Source: an uncultured Hyphomicrobiales bacterium (GTDB lineage Bacteria; Pseudomonadota; Alphaproteobacteria; Rhizobiales; Beijerinckiaceae). Taken from it: 64,000 nucleotides of DNA. The notes beneath the pieces were generated by a model, which did no database searches, was not told the DNA's origin, and worked only from the letters and a program-made list of their open reading frames with translations. The stretch spans positions 1 to 64,000 of the forward strand of contig CAIUWR010000076.1 in the NCBI GenBank assembly GCA_903902915.1, written 5' to 3'. The translations under genes were made by a program, and so were the position numbers. Below, piece after piece: positions 1 to 8,619 of this stretch. Numbering within the stretch: position 1 is the first letter of the stretch; every line of letters begins with the position of its first letter.

Positions 1-98
1 CTCTCATGCGGCTCGTTAGCGCCATCCTCGTCGAAATCGATGAAAAGTGGGGCGCTGACACAAAGGCATATATAAAGTGGGGATGCCAGAATTCTTGA
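1..98 (+). mobile_element. C-terminal fragment of an IS256-like (mutator-type) transposase
   Basis: An open frame (codons in phase with base 3) enters from the left edge and stops at the TGA at 96-98. It encodes about 31 residues, including LVSAILVEIDEKW and DTKAYIKW. This matches my recollection of the C-terminus of IS256/mutator-type transposases, but there is too little for a firm assignment. Only the tail is in the window; the catalytic DDE residues would lie upstream. The right end of the element should fall between about 100 and 130, almost touching the next gene. I could not define the terminal inverted repeat without the other end. Confidence 0.5.
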
Positions 99-129
99 AC
101 AACGCTCAATACAATTTCCAGACGACAGG

Positions 130-969
130 TTGCACAATCTTGTTTTCGTCGGCCCGACGGCTCTTGGCGCCTTTTCGTCAGGGTCGCCACATGCGCCGAT
201 TCTCGCGAACCAATTCGCTATGTCGACCGCACAGGCGCTCAAGGCGGTTCCTGAGCGCGCGCCCATGCTTATCGCTGAGGCGTCCATGGAGCCCCCGGCG
301 ATTCCCTTACCGCCCGCCAACCCATTCCGCCTTGAAACACCCGAACCTGCCGCTGTCGCGAGCAAGCGATTGCGGGCGGCCGCGCACCCTCAGCAGACAA
401 ATCAGGCCTCGACACCCACTGACGCTCCGGAGAAACCGGGGTTCCTGCATCGCTTGTTCGGGTTTGGCGAGCGTAGAAGCGAACCTGCCCTCGCCTATGC
501 GCCGGTTGAGACCGACAGCTTGAATGGCTGGCCTGCCCCGCCAAAGCGCAGCGTCGTCGGCGAAAGAACGGCGATCTACGATATCTCCACCAAAACCGTC
601 AGTTTGCCGAACGGCCGACGGCTGGAAGCGCATTCGGGACTCGGCGAATTTCTGGACGATCCACGTTCGATGCATATCAAGAGCCGTGGGGTGACGCCGC
701 CGAACGTCTATTCACTGCGCCTGCGTGAATCGCTGTTCCATGGCGTGCGCGCGATCCGGCTGGTTCCGGTCAACGAAAACAAGATGTTCGGTCGAGACGG
801 CATACTGGCGCACACCTATATGCTGGGCGAACGTGGCGATTCCAACGGATGCGTTTCCTTCAAGGATTACGACGCTTTTCTCAATGCGTTCCTGAACGGA
901 GAAGTGACGAGGCTCATCGTCACGGAAAACGCCTCCGCGCTCCTTGCGCTCGCGACCGAAACGCGCTGA
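130..969 (+). CDS. DUF2778 (Tlde1-like) cell-wall-active domain protein
   Basis: 279 residues from a TTG at 130; an ATG at 220 (residue 31) is an alternative. Residues 40-140 are Pro/Ala-rich and probably disordered. Residues 148-262 form a DUF2778 domain with the family signature: a YDxSTKTVSLPNG-type strand near 150-162, then His228 in HTYMLGERG and Cys241 in SNGCVSF. His and Cys in this arrangement are the active-site pair of the Tlde1 family, which act as L,D-transpeptidase-like peptidoglycan enzymes. Family members usually start with a membrane or export segment. Here the frame is closed by a stop at 73-75 just inside the insertion-element remnant, so the N-terminus may be cut. Whether the product is exported is therefore uncertain. 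Confidence 0.75.
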   Translation: MHNLVFVGPTALGAFSSGSPHAPILANQFAMSTAQALKAVPERAPMLIAEASMEPPAIPLPPANPFRLETPEPAAVASKRLRAAAHPQQTNQASTPTDAPEKPGFLHRLFGFGERRSEPALAYAPVETDSLNGWPAPPKRSVVGERTAIYDISTKTVSLPNGRRLEAHSGLGEFLDDPRSMHIKSRGVTPPNVYSLRLRESLFHGVRAIRLVPVNENKMFGRDGILAHTYMLGERGDSNGCVSFKDYDAFLNAFLNGEVTRLIVTENASALLALATETR

Positions 970-1104
970 GAAGTTCATGGCTGGAACGCATCGTCGGCCA
1001 ATGCCGCCGCTCGCCCCACATATCCCATTCGAGAATATGGCGCGCTGGCATAACTTCGGCGTCAACACTTTGCGCCTGATCGCCCCGACTTCATCCGCAT
1101 TTCA

Positions 1105-1647
1105 TCATACGGACAGGCCTCCAAAACTCAAAGTCAGGTAGATGAGCCCGACGCTAAGCACCAGCCAATATGGGCTAAGTTTGGTAAAAAACAGCAAGAG
1201 GCCGCAAAGCGTCGTCGTGGCGAGGGTAAACCAGGTCATCGGCCCCGCCTCAATGACAGCGACGGCGCCCGCAAACATCAGGCCCATGGCGACCGGGCCC
1301 AAAGAGCGCTCGAAGGAACGTTTGAACCGCGTGTCGCCGGTTCTCTGCCACCACGAGGCAGTGATTGAAACCACGATGGATGAAGGAATGTAAATGGCCA
1401 AAGTCGCGACCACCGCGCCGATGAAGCCGGCGACCTGATACCCGATCAACGCCGCTATGAGCGTGCTTGGCCCGGGGGCCGCTCGCGAAATGCCATAGGC
1501 GTCGCTGAATTGCGGGCCGGTCAACCATCCCCATTGGATAACGGTCTGATGCTGGATGTCGGCTATAACCGCCTGACCGCCGCCGAACGACAAAAGCGAT
1601 AACGGGACGAAGACGATCAGCAGTCCAAGCAGGCGATTATCTTCCAT
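1105..1647 (-). CDS. Chromate transporter, second half-size CHR subunit
   Basis: 180-residue hydrophobic protein with one CHR domain. LLSFGGGQAVIADIQ near the N-terminus and AAPGPSTLIAALIGYQ around residues 55-70 are the conserved CHR motifs. Full-length ChrA proteins (about 400 residues) carry two such domains; here the halves are separate genes, as in short-chain CHR pairs. It overlaps the end of the upstream half by 11 bp, implying coupled translation and a heterodimeric inner-membrane carrier. By family, it exports chromate or a related oxyanion. No chrB or other chromate regulator is adjacent, so the real substrate is not proven. A second, diverged pair lies at 23348-24477. Confidence 0.85.
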   Translation of the reverse strand: MEDNRLLGLLIVFVPLSLLSFGGGQAVIADIQHQTVIQWGWLTGPQFSDAYGISRAAPGPSTLIAALIGYQVAGFIGAVVATLAIYIPSSIVVSITASWWQRTGDTRFKRSFERSLGPVAMGLMFAGAVAVIEAGPMTWFTLATTTLCGLLLFFTKLSPYWLVLSVGLIYLTLSFGGLSV

Positions 1648-2230
1648 TCCCTGGCTCCTTGTCGGTCCACCAGGCCGCTGCGAAACTGACCGGAATGGCG
1701 ACGATTACGACGGGAATCATCGACCAGTGAAGAATGCCTATGACGAAGAAGACAGCGAGGACGATGACGAGCGTCAATACATTCTGGTCGAGCCTCATGG
1801 CCATTTTTACGCCAGTCGAGAGTGTCGCGGCGACGCCGGAAGCAGCCAAGCCTATCAGAACCATATGCGTGGCGGGAAACCCGGCCAGCTCACGGTAAGC
1901 GACGCCCATGAGCAGAATGACGCAGAAAGCAGGCACAACCATGCCCAGAACGGCGACCGCCGCTCCAAGGGCGCCTCGTGTCCGCAGGCCAATATAGAGA
2001 GCGAGATTTACCGGATTTGCGCCTGGAAGCACCTGAGCGATGGCGAAACCAGCAAGAAAATCTTTTTCACGAAGCCAGCGGCGACGCTCGACGGCCTCCC
2101 TATGCATCATTGGCCGGGACGCTCCCCCGAATGACGTTACCCCGATTTTGATGAACGCGATGAGAAGAGCAAGCAAACTTGCCCGCTCCAGGCTGTCTGG
2201 ATCATCTGACGTTTCTTGGCCGTCCAACAA
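1637..2230 (-). CDS. Chromate transporter, first half-size CHR subunit
   Basis: 197 residues. After a polar N-terminal stretch (1-15) comes a CHR domain with IGVTSFGGASRPMMH (about 29-43) and AQVLPGANPVNLALY (about 69-83), the variant of the motif seen in first halves. About five to six membrane segments follow, ending in a short charged tail. It is the upstream gene of the pair and overlaps the second half by 11 bp. Together they would make a full two-domain CHR carrier. About 150 bp separate it from the AIM24-like gene, so a promoter of its own is possible. Chromate export is the family role; alternatives include another oxyanion. Confidence 0.85.
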   Translation of the reverse strand: MLDGQETSDDPDSLERASLLALLIAFIKIGVTSFGGASRPMMHREAVERRRWLREKDFLAGFAIAQVLPGANPVNLALYIGLRTRGALGAAVAVLGMVVPAFCVILLMGVAYRELAGFPATHMVLIGLAASGVAATLSTGVKMAMRLDQNVLTLVIVLAVFFVIGILHWSMIPVVIVAIPVSFAAAWWTDKEPGNGR

Positions 2231-2381
2231 TGCCGATCTCCCGCTCTATCCATTGCTTATCGCATATGGCGTTCACAAACATGTCAAGCCAATTGGGCTT
2301 CACAGACATCGCCGCCAGCATCGAGACTGTCGGCACTGTACGCTCGACCTGACATCCCACTTGCGCCGCTCTTCAACGCCA

Positions 2382-3158
2382 TCAGACGCTATCGTCCTTC
2401 GAGCCGCCAAGCAGGCCCCCAAGGATGCCGCCAACGGCGGCGACGGCCGCAGCCCCGCCGACAGAACCGGAGCTGGCGTTCTCGGAATTCCTGGGCAAAT
2501 AGCGGCTCATCTCCTCGGCCAGATTCATGATCGGCATGGATTGCAACGCAACATGGCCAGGCCCCGTCAGCGTCGCCAGGAACAACCCTTCCCCGCCGAA
2601 CAGAATATTCTTGAAGCCGCGCACCATCTGAATGTCAAAACTGACCGTGGGATCCATCACGCCAACATGGCCCGCATGGACAAGCAAGCGCTCACCCGGC
2701 GCAAGATCTTTTTCCACCACCTCCCCGGACAGGTCGAGAAAGGCTGTCCCCGGACCAGTAATCTTTTGCAGGATGAAGCCTTCACCTCCGAAGAAACCGG
2801 CGCCCAGTCGCTTCTGCCAGGCAATTTCGACGGTCACTGTTTTTTCTGCGCACAGGAACGTCTCCTTGCGACAGATCAACGACTGACCAGCCGCAAGGAC
2901 CACGGGCATGATGGTCCCGGGGAATCGGGGCGCGAAGGCCACATGTCCCTCCCCTCGCGCCGTGAAATCGATGACGAAGAAACCGCCCCCACCAAGGCTG
3001 CGCTTAAGTCCGGCGAAGAACCCGCCGCCGGTATTCGTATTCATCTCAATCGCGTCGTTCATCCAGCACATGCTGTTTGTCTGACTGAAGACGACTTCGC
3101 CTGGCGCCAGGTCGATGGCCAGCGTCTGCATTACAGTTCCAGATAATTCATACCTCAT
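2382..3158 (-). CDS. AIM24 family (TIGR00266-like) protein
   Basis: 258 residues from the ATG at 3158, which follows a purine-rich GGGGGTGG stretch; longer frames upstream lack a plausible site. Repeated beta-strand segments rich in Gly and Phe (GGGFFAGLKRSLGGGGFF, residues about 45-62; GLFLATLTGPGHVALQS near the end of the domain) are typical of the AIM24/DUF124 double beta-sandwich family. The C-terminal 40 residues contain an Ala/Gly-rich segment (GGAAAVAAVGGILGGLLGG) that could be a membrane anchor or amyloid-like tail. Bacterial members have no settled biochemical role. Neighbours on both sides are unrelated in function, so context does not help. Confidence 0.8.
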   Translation of the reverse strand: MRYELSGTVMQTLAIDLAPGEVVFSQTNSMCWMNDAIEMNTNTGGGFFAGLKRSLGGGGFFVIDFTARGEGHVAFAPRFPGTIMPVVLAAGQSLICRKETFLCAEKTVTVEIAWQKRLGAGFFGGEGFILQKITGPGTAFLDLSGEVVEKDLAPGERLLVHAGHVGVMDPTVSFDIQMVRGFKNILFGGEGLFLATLTGPGHVALQSMPIMNLAEEMSRYLPRNSENASSGSVGGAAAVAAVGGILGGLLGGSKDDSV

Positions 3159-3294
3159 GAAACCACCCCCGAATCGTGCGAAGGCAATGTTGGCACAACC
3201 CGCAATGGTCGCAAGTGTCAGGATAGCTTTGGCGACACGCTCGGCGCAGAGCGCGCGAGTCGTTGAAACTCGCGCGCCGCCGCTCACACGCGGG

Positions 3295-4173
3295 TTACTT
3301 TTTATTGCCGTTGATGACGTCGTAGACGTTGCAGGCGATGCCGGTCGCCTCATAGCCGTCCTCGCCCGTCGCCTGGGCGATTGCGAACATCTGCTGGGCG
3401 AGGCCGACGAACGGCATCGGCACCTCCATCTGGCGCGCCATGTCGAGCCCGAATCCGACGTCCTTCGGCATCCAGGACTTGCGCGGCTTGTAATTGCGGC
3501 TCACCACAACCTCCATGATGCGCCGTGTCGCCACTGAATCCTGCTGCGAATTCTTGAGAATGGTCTGGAATGTCGCCTCATTGAGGCCGCCCTTCTTGAG
3601 GAGCGAGCAGATCTCGACCAGGCTCATGTGCTGGACGGCAGCCAACATGGCCATGGCGTTCTTGACGAGTTTGGCGTTGCCGAGTTCGCCGACGTGGAGG
3701 ATCGACTTGCCCATCGGCGTGAGGATCGGCTGGCATTCGTCAAACAAGGCTTTGGAGCCTGAAAGCCAGAGCGCCAGCTCACCCGCCGCCGCGACCTCCT
3801 CAACGCCTCCAGCGGACGCGTCCAAAACGCTCCAGCCCTTCGTTGCGAGCTGGCCGCTCACGTCGACGATGGTCTCTTTGTCGATGCTGCTGAAATCTAT
3901 CCATACTTTCGCGCCGGTCGTCGCCTCGGCGAGCCCACCTACGCCCAGACCGACGGCTCTGACCGCTTCGTTGGTCGGCAACATCGAGAGCACGAGATCG
4001 CAGGACTCGGCGACGGATTTGGGCGTATCCGTGAATTGCGCGCCCATAGTCTCCAGCGCCTTGGCCTGTTCGCGTCTGAGGTCGGTCACGACCAGACGAT
4101 AGCCGGCTTTGATCAAGTTGGCGGCCATGCCGCCGCCCATGCCGCCTGTGCCGATAAAACCCAAAGTCTTCAT
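3295..4173 (-). CDS. NAD(P)-dependent oxidoreductase, 3-hydroxyisobutyrate dehydrogenase family
   Basis: 292 residues. The ATG at 4173 is preferred because GGGAG sits 8-9 bases upstream and the Rossmann strand starts immediately (KTLGFIGTGGMG, residues 2-13). The beta-hydroxyacid dehydrogenase layout is present: nucleotide fold 1-160, then an all-helical domain. Lys168 and Asn172 in LGNAKLVKN match the catalytic Lys and its partner Asn. The usual substrate-binding SGG segment reads DASAGGVEE (118-126), so the substrate is probably not hydroxyisobutyrate itself. It follows the Bug/decarboxylase-like/amidohydrolase genes on the same strand, but after a 233-bp gap with a strong hairpin, so it may be transcribed separately. 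Likely role: oxidation or reduction of a hydroxyacid from the same pathway. Confidence 0.8.
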   Translation of the reverse strand: MKTLGFIGTGGMGGGMAANLIKAGYRLVVTDLRREQAKALETMGAQFTDTPKSVAESCDLVLSMLPTNEAVRAVGLGVGGLAEATTGAKVWIDFSSIDKETIVDVSGQLATKGWSVLDASAGGVEEVAAAGELALWLSGSKALFDECQPILTPMGKSILHVGELGNAKLVKNAMAMLAAVQHMSLVEICSLLKKGGLNEATFQTILKNSQQDSVATRRIMEVVVSRNYKPRKSWMPKDVGFGLDMARQMEVPMPFVGLAQQMFAIAQATGEDGYEATGIACNVYDVINGNKK

Positions 4174-4367
4174 GTGTGACGCTCCCTCGATTGCCGCTCT
4201 TATGCGTTCAGCCATATCTCAAGCACTCAGAAACGAACAGCATCGAGTTTATTCTGGCGACAAGCGGCGTGAACTTGTCCCCATTCAGCGTCTCTCGGGG
4301 CCGGATCGAACCTCCGGTAAGCTCCTTTTCATCCGCATTGGCGCGGCGTCGTTCGGTCCGCGCGGAC

Positions 4368-4392
4368 GGACGCAGGCCACCGGCCCGCGTCC
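4368..4392 (-). terminator. Hairpin after the Bug receptor gene
   Basis: GGACGC-A-GGCC-ACC-GGCC-C-GCGTCC folds into a ten-pair stem with one mismatch and a three-base loop, 14 bases beyond the stop of the Bug gene. No T-run follows on the minus strand, so it may attenuate or stabilise the 3' end rather than act as a classic intrinsic terminator. Confidence 0.4.
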
Positions 4393-4406
4393 GATTTCAA
4401 AAGCCC

Positions 4407-5435
4407 TTATCCCTTGAATGCGACCGCCGCCTTTTCGACCACGTCGGGCGGCGTCTTCACGATTTCGTCCGAATAGCCCTGCACGATCGTCCCCGACGTT
4501 GGGTCGAGTTCCAGGTTCCGCTTGGTGGCCATTTCAATCATTGCGGGATCGGCGACCATCTTGTCGAAGAGCTCGCGCAGATAGGCGATGCGATCTTCCG
4601 GAATGCCGGGAGGCGCAAGAAGGGCGCGGCCGATCATGGCGCCGGCGGAGGAAAATTCGATGACCTTCTTGGCCATGGCATCATCGACGAGTTCCTGCAT
4701 CAGCGGCACATCGGGCAATTCGTGGTTCCGTTTCAAACCCGTCTGAATGACCGCGACCAAATCGCCATTTCCAAGCTGGCGGCTATGCGTCACACGCCAT
4801 GAATTCCATGCGGAGGAGACAAGGTCGATCTCGCCGCGCTCCAGCGCCACAGAATATTCATTCGCGCCGGGATAGCCGCAGATCATCTTGAATTTGAAGC
4901 CGCCCAGCACCTTGAGCAGCGCCGGATATTGGTAGGACTGCGCCGTCGTGCCCGTGCAGCCGACGATGGTCTCCTTTTGCTTCATGTCTTCGGGGGTCTT
5001 GGAGGGCGAATCCTTGCGCCGGACGAAGGCTGTGTTCACGGGGGCGAAGGAGCCGATGTAGCGCATGTCCTGCACCTTCCACTTGCCGACATCAGGCTCC
5101 AGAACCTGCGTGTTGCCTATGGTCTCGGGCAAAACGGCCAGAACCGTGCCGTCGCGCGGCGCCTGAGCGTAGAGGTAGCTCGTGGCGAGAAGCCCGCCGC
5201 CGCCTGGCTTGTTCTCGACGATGACGGCCTTCGCCTGCGGCAGGTAGACCCGCAGCATGTCGGCCGCCAGCCGCGCGTAGAAGTCGTAGGATCCGCCTGG
5301 CGGATGCCCCACGAGCACCCTTACCGTCTTGTCACGGTAGAAGTCCGCCGGGGATTGCGCCTGCGCGAGGCAGGCTGGCGCAAGCGCCATGGAAAAGGCG
5401 AGGATCCGCAGCGCGCCTCGATGCAGACTGGACAT
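4407..5435 (-). CDS. Bug/TctC-family periplasmic solute-binding protein
   Basis: 342 residues with a Sec signal peptide (about 1-26, LACLAQA-like cleavage region). The mature protein starts DFYRDKTVRVLVGHPPGGSYD, the Bug motif that contacts a carboxylate ligand, followed by AKAVIVENKPGGGG, also characteristic. GGAAA is well placed upstream of the ATG. Bug proteins bind carboxylic acids in the periplasm, classically for TctAB permeases, but no tctA or tctB is present in the window. It sits 53 bp after the decarboxylase-like gene, in one operon with it and the amidohydrolase. The ligand is therefore probably an aromatic or pyrone carboxylate handled by those enzymes. Confidence 0.85.
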   Translation of the reverse strand: MSSLHRGALRILAFSMALAPACLAQAQSPADFYRDKTVRVLVGHPPGGSYDFYARLAADMLRVYLPQAKAVIVENKPGGGGLLATSYLYAQAPRDGTVLAVLPETIGNTQVLEPDVGKWKVQDMRYIGSFAPVNTAFVRRKDSPSKTPEDMKQKETIVGCTGTTAQSYQYPALLKVLGGFKFKMICGYPGANEYSVALERGEIDLVSSAWNSWRVTHSRQLGNGDLVAVIQTGLKRNHELPDVPLMQELVDDAMAKKVIEFSSAGAMIGRALLAPPGIPEDRIAYLRELFDKMVADPAMIEMATKRNLELDPTSGTIVQGYSDEIVKTPPDVVEKAAVAFKG

Positions 5436-5488
5436 AGGCTTTTCCTTTCAAGCGCAGGACGGGTGATCCCGCCTGCCCGGAGACTTGA

Positions 5489-6388
5489 CTACGCGTCGCC
5501 GAGCACGGCCCGCGCTTCAGCGAATAGTTCCTCGACGCTATAGCGCTCGGGGATGATCTTCTGCTCGTAGGCGAGCTGAACCGCCAGATCGAGGGAGGGC
5601 GCTACGGCATCCCAGCCCAGGGGCCGCATGTCGATGGCGCCCGGCGCGAGCGGCGCCGCCTCCTTCGACTGCTTGAACAGGCCATAGAGCTCGCGCACCA
5701 GATCGGGACGGAAGCGCAGCAGGTCACGTTTCACGCAGAGCAGGTGATTGATCGGCAGCAAGCCGGTCTTGTCATGCCAGGCGCGGCCCGCCTTGGCGGC
5801 GTCCGGGATCACGGCCCTGATCTTCGGATCGTCCGGCAGATCATTGCCAAGGATGCCCGCATCGACCTGCCCGGACATCAGCATGGGCAGAAGCTTCGTG
5901 CCGGCTGGCGCGCGCTGGACGAAGGATGGCTCTTGATATTCCGCAAGATGGGCGCCCTCGAAGATCGTCCACTCCACGCTTTCCAGATCCAGCCCATGTT
6001 CCTGCGACAGGATGTTGCGGACCCAGGCGCCGGTCGTCTGCGTGTAAGCGCGCACGCCGACCTTCTTGCCAACCAGCATGGCTGGCGTCAGCTCCTTGTG
6101 GAAGTCGGTGTTGTAGACGATGCAGCCATGCTGGAAGCGGGACGCGAGCACCACCGGCAGCATCACGATGGGCTTCTTGAAGCAATAGGCCTGAAGGAAG
6201 GTGAAGACCGCCATTTCGCTCACGTCGAAACGCTGCTCGCGCGCCATCGGCTTGAAGGCGTCATGGATCGGCTCGATCTCATGAAAATCGAAATGGAAGT
6301 TCGGCGAAGTGAGTTCGCCCGCCAACAGCGCCTGCGTGGTCGGATAGCGCTTCAGGGCGGTCGAAAGAGTGGGGATCGCGTCAGCCAT
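5489..6388 (-). CDS. 4,5-dihydroxyphthalate decarboxylase-like / substrate-binding-fold protein
   Basis: 299 residues from the ATG at 6388, with GAGG six bases upstream. The sequence follows the Pht5-like family: LSTALKRYPTTQALLAGE at the N-terminus, FDVSEMAVFTFLQAY around 54-68, then KVGVRAYTQTTGAWVRNIL around 115-133. Pht5-type proteins share the type II periplasmic-binding fold and some decarboxylate 4,5-dihydroxyphthalate to protocatechuate; others have been annotated as ABC binding proteins. There is no signal peptide, favouring a cytoplasmic enzyme. It lies 8 bp downstream of the amidohydrolase and upstream of the Bug receptor. Decarboxylation of an aromatic carboxylate is the best inference; activity is not proven by sequence. 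Confidence 0.7.
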   Translation of the reverse strand: MADAIPTLSTALKRYPTTQALLAGELTSPNFHFDFHEIEPIHDAFKPMAREQRFDVSEMAVFTFLQAYCFKKPIVMLPVVLASRFQHGCIVYNTDFHKELTPAMLVGKKVGVRAYTQTTGAWVRNILSQEHGLDLESVEWTIFEGAHLAEYQEPSFVQRAPAGTKLLPMLMSGQVDAGILGNDLPDDPKIRAVIPDAAKAGRAWHDKTGLLPINHLLCVKRDLLRFRPDLVRELYGLFKQSKEAAPLAPGAIDMRPLGWDAVAPSLDLAVQLAYEQKIIPERYSVEELFAEARAVLGDA

Positions 6389-6396
6389 GGGTCGCC

Positions 6397-7257
6397 TCAC
6401 TTCAATACGGGATAGAGGCGCAGCGCTGTGCCGCTAAGGATATTCGCGCGATCCGCATCGGACAGGCACGCCAGCACATGCAGCGTCTCTTTCACGATAT
6501 TGGGCAGCGTGTCGTCATGGGCCGGGTAATTCGAGCCCCAGAGAATGTGGTCGGAGCCGAAAGCCTCGACCAGTTTGGACATGAAGGTCTCGGGCGTCGC
6601 CTTGCCAGCCTGACAATGTTCGACCGTGCGGCTGGTGAGCTTGAGATAGATATTCTTGTATTGCGCAATCGCCCAAAGACTGTCCGCCGCCGCATAGGGA
6701 GGGCCATCGTTGATGACCGGGCGGGCGAGATGGTCGAGCAGGAAATTCGTGCCCGGAAAGGCCTTCACGATTTTCAGCAACAGCGGAATGCCCTCGGCGG
6801 TCATCTGCATGGCGACGGGCAGCTTCAGCTCGCCAGCCTTCTTCCACACCGGAAAGGCGCGCTCGTCGTCAAGCCAGGTCTGCTGACCCGGCATGGTGGA
6901 GCCCGTGGTGAAGACGCGCATGCCGGTCATCCCGAGCGAGACCCAGTGGTCCATTTGCTCAAGCGCCTTGGGGTCCAGCGGATCAATCGAGAAGACGCCC
7001 GTGAAGCGCGCGGGCGAATGTTTGAGCGAGTCCGCGAGATACGAAGAATTGTGGCCATAGGCGGTCGAGGCCTGCACCACGGCGGCCTTTGCGACGCCAG
7101 CGGCGTCCATGGCGGCGAGCAGCTGCTCGGGGGTGGTGGGGCGCTCCGACGACCAGTCGGACTGTTTGCCGCCAATCGGCGCCAGCGGATAGGTTTCGCG
7201 ATCCGGCGAAACCACGTGGCAATGAACATCAATGATCATCGGAATAGTCCCGCTCAT
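6397..7257 (-). CDS. Amidohydrolase family protein (2-pyrone-4,6-dicarboxylate lactonase-like)
   Basis: 286 residues from the ATG at 7257, preceded by GGGGGA at good spacing. IIDVHCHVVSP (8-18) carries the metal-binding HxH (His12, His14) of a TIM-barrel amidohydrolase. Later landmarks are FLLDHLARP in mid-protein and HILWGSNYPAHDD near the C-terminus, where Asp closes the metal site in relatives and NYP/DYP is the family signature. Members hydrolyse lactones (PDC lactonase, LigI) or decarboxylate aromatic acids. It is the first gene of a leftward operon, divergent from the two-HTH LysR gene, which probably regulates it. The substrate is not identifiable from sequence. Confidence 0.8.
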   Translation of the reverse strand: MSGTIPMIIDVHCHVVSPDRETYPLAPIGGKQSDWSSERPTTPEQLLAAMDAAGVAKAAVVQASTAYGHNSSYLADSLKHSPARFTGVFSIDPLDPKALEQMDHWVSLGMTGMRVFTTGSTMPGQQTWLDDERAFPVWKKAGELKLPVAMQMTAEGIPLLLKIVKAFPGTNFLLDHLARPVINDGPPYAAADSLWAIAQYKNIYLKLTSRTVEHCQAGKATPETFMSKLVEAFGSDHILWGSNYPAHDDTLPNIVKETLHVLACLSDADRANILSGTALRLYPVLK

Positions 7258-7392
7258 GGCGTCCCCCTGCTGAAACAATTCTGGCGCGCCCTCGCGCCTT
7301 GCGCTGCGACGACCTTATGCCAAGCGCCTGCGCAGCCCCTATTCAATCAACGGCGATGGGTATAGATTTTCCCTTATTTTGAAAGGGTGGCC

Positions 7393-8619
7393 ATGCGCGA
7401 TCGCGATGCTGTTCCAAGTTTGCGCCGTCTGCGGGCCTTCCAGGCGGTTGCGCAAGCGACCTCATTGTCAGCCGCCGCACAGACTCTGCGCCTCAGCCAG
7501 CCTGCCCTGACGCATTCGATCGCTCTACTCGAGGCCGGGCTTGGCGCCCGTCTTTTCGAGCGTACTCCCGAAGGGGCTTTTCTGAACGAGGCGGGGCGCG
7601 TGTTCCACAGGCGGTCGGAACGCTTCTTCAATCAGGTCCACATGGCGCTCTGCGGCGCCAATGGGCTCGGGCTCGATGACCCGGCGATTGACCAGCAGGC
7701 GTCGAAACTCGCCAGCGCGCAGGTGCGCAGCCTTCTCGCCATTTGGCGCTCGGGATCCTTTCGCGCAGCAGCCCGCTCCCTTGGGCTCGCCGATCCCAGC
7801 TTGCAACGTCCAGCCAGAGAGCTTGAGCAGATCATTGGAGCGCCGCTATATCGGCGCTCGGCGGCTGGCCTGACGGTAAACCTGGCAGGCGCCGAGCTCG
7901 CCCGTCGGCTTGCGCTCGCCATTGGTGAAATCCGAGCGGGCGCCGAGGAGCTAGACGCAGCCACACATTCGCGAGCGAGTCTGCGCGTGGGCGTTCTTGC
8001 GCTCGCACCCAGATCTCTCCTCGCCGAAGCCGCTGACGCGGTGCTGGCGGACAATGGGACGCACTCCATCAAGATCGTCGAAGGCCCTTATGCGCAGATC
8101 ATCCAGGATCTGCATTACGGCGCGCTTGATCTCATTTTCGGCGCCCTGCGAGCGCCGCCGCCCTTTGAAGAACTTGTCGAGGAGCCGTTATTTGAAGATC
8201 CATACACGATAGTATGCCGCCGCGGACATCCGCTCACGCGTCTGCCTCAGGCCAGCGCGGAGGATCTCGCCCGGTACACCTGGGTGCATCCTACCGCCGA
8301 TCTGCCCCGGCGGACTGTGCTTGATAAAATGATAACGGATTGGGGGCTCGATCAAAACATAAGTTTTGAAACCAATTGCCTCTCCACGATCACGTCCTTT
8401 CTATCCGCCAGCGATCGACTTTCGATCCTCTCGAAGAAACATGTCGAGGCCGATCAACGACTGGCGAGCGTGAATCATCCACCCATTGAGCACGAACCAC
8501 GCCATGTTGGGCTGACCATCCGCAAGAATTGGCTGCCAACGCCTCTGCAATCACGGTTTCTTGAAAATTTGCGCAACATGGCGGCAAAATTTGCAAGTCA
8601 TCCCCGTCATTCAAAATGA
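7393..8619 (+). CDS. LysR-family regulator with two N-terminal HTH domains
   Basis: 408 residues, about 100 longer than a standard LysR protein. The ATG at 7393 follows AAAGGG; a GTG six bases earlier is possible. Residues about 9-68 are a normal LysR HTH (LRAFQAVAQATSLSAAAQTL, then QPALTHSIALLEAGLGARLFER). Residues about 110-170 repeat the same architecture (VRSLLAIWRSGSFRAAARSL, LQRPARELEQIIGAPLYRR). The effector domain runs from about 195 to 395. It is divergent from the amidohydrolase operon across 135 bp. Aromatic-acid catabolism is the likely regulon. The duplicated DNA-binding domain could let one subunit occupy both half-sites. Confidence 0.85.
   Translation: MRDRDAVPSLRRLRAFQAVAQATSLSAAAQTLRLSQPALTHSIALLEAGLGARLFERTPEGAFLNEAGRVFHRRSERFFNQVHMALCGANGLGLDDPAIDQQASKLASAQVRSLLAIWRSGSFRAAARSLGLADPSLQRPARELEQIIGAPLYRRSAAGLTVNLAGAELARRLALAIGEIRAGAEELDAATHSRASLRVGVLALAPRSLLAEAADAVLADNGTHSIKIVEGPYAQIIQDLHYGALDLIFGALRAPPPFEELVEEPLFEDPYTIVCRRGHPLTRLPQASAEDLARYTWVHPTADLPRRTVLDKMITDWGLDQNISFETNCLSTITSFLSASDRLSILSKKHVEADQRLASVNHPPIEHEPRHVGLTIRKNWLPTPLQSRFLENLRNMAAKFASHPRHSK

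Noticed and set aside
2040-3146. 368-codon plus-strand frame opposite the AIM24-like and chromate genes
   Set aside because: His/Arg-rich, no recognisable domain, fully antisense to two well-supported genes.
4216-4406. Possible tRNA or small RNA in the gap before the dehydrogenase gene
   Set aside because: No cloverleaf with a TTCGA arm could be built; only the terminator-like hairpin stands out.
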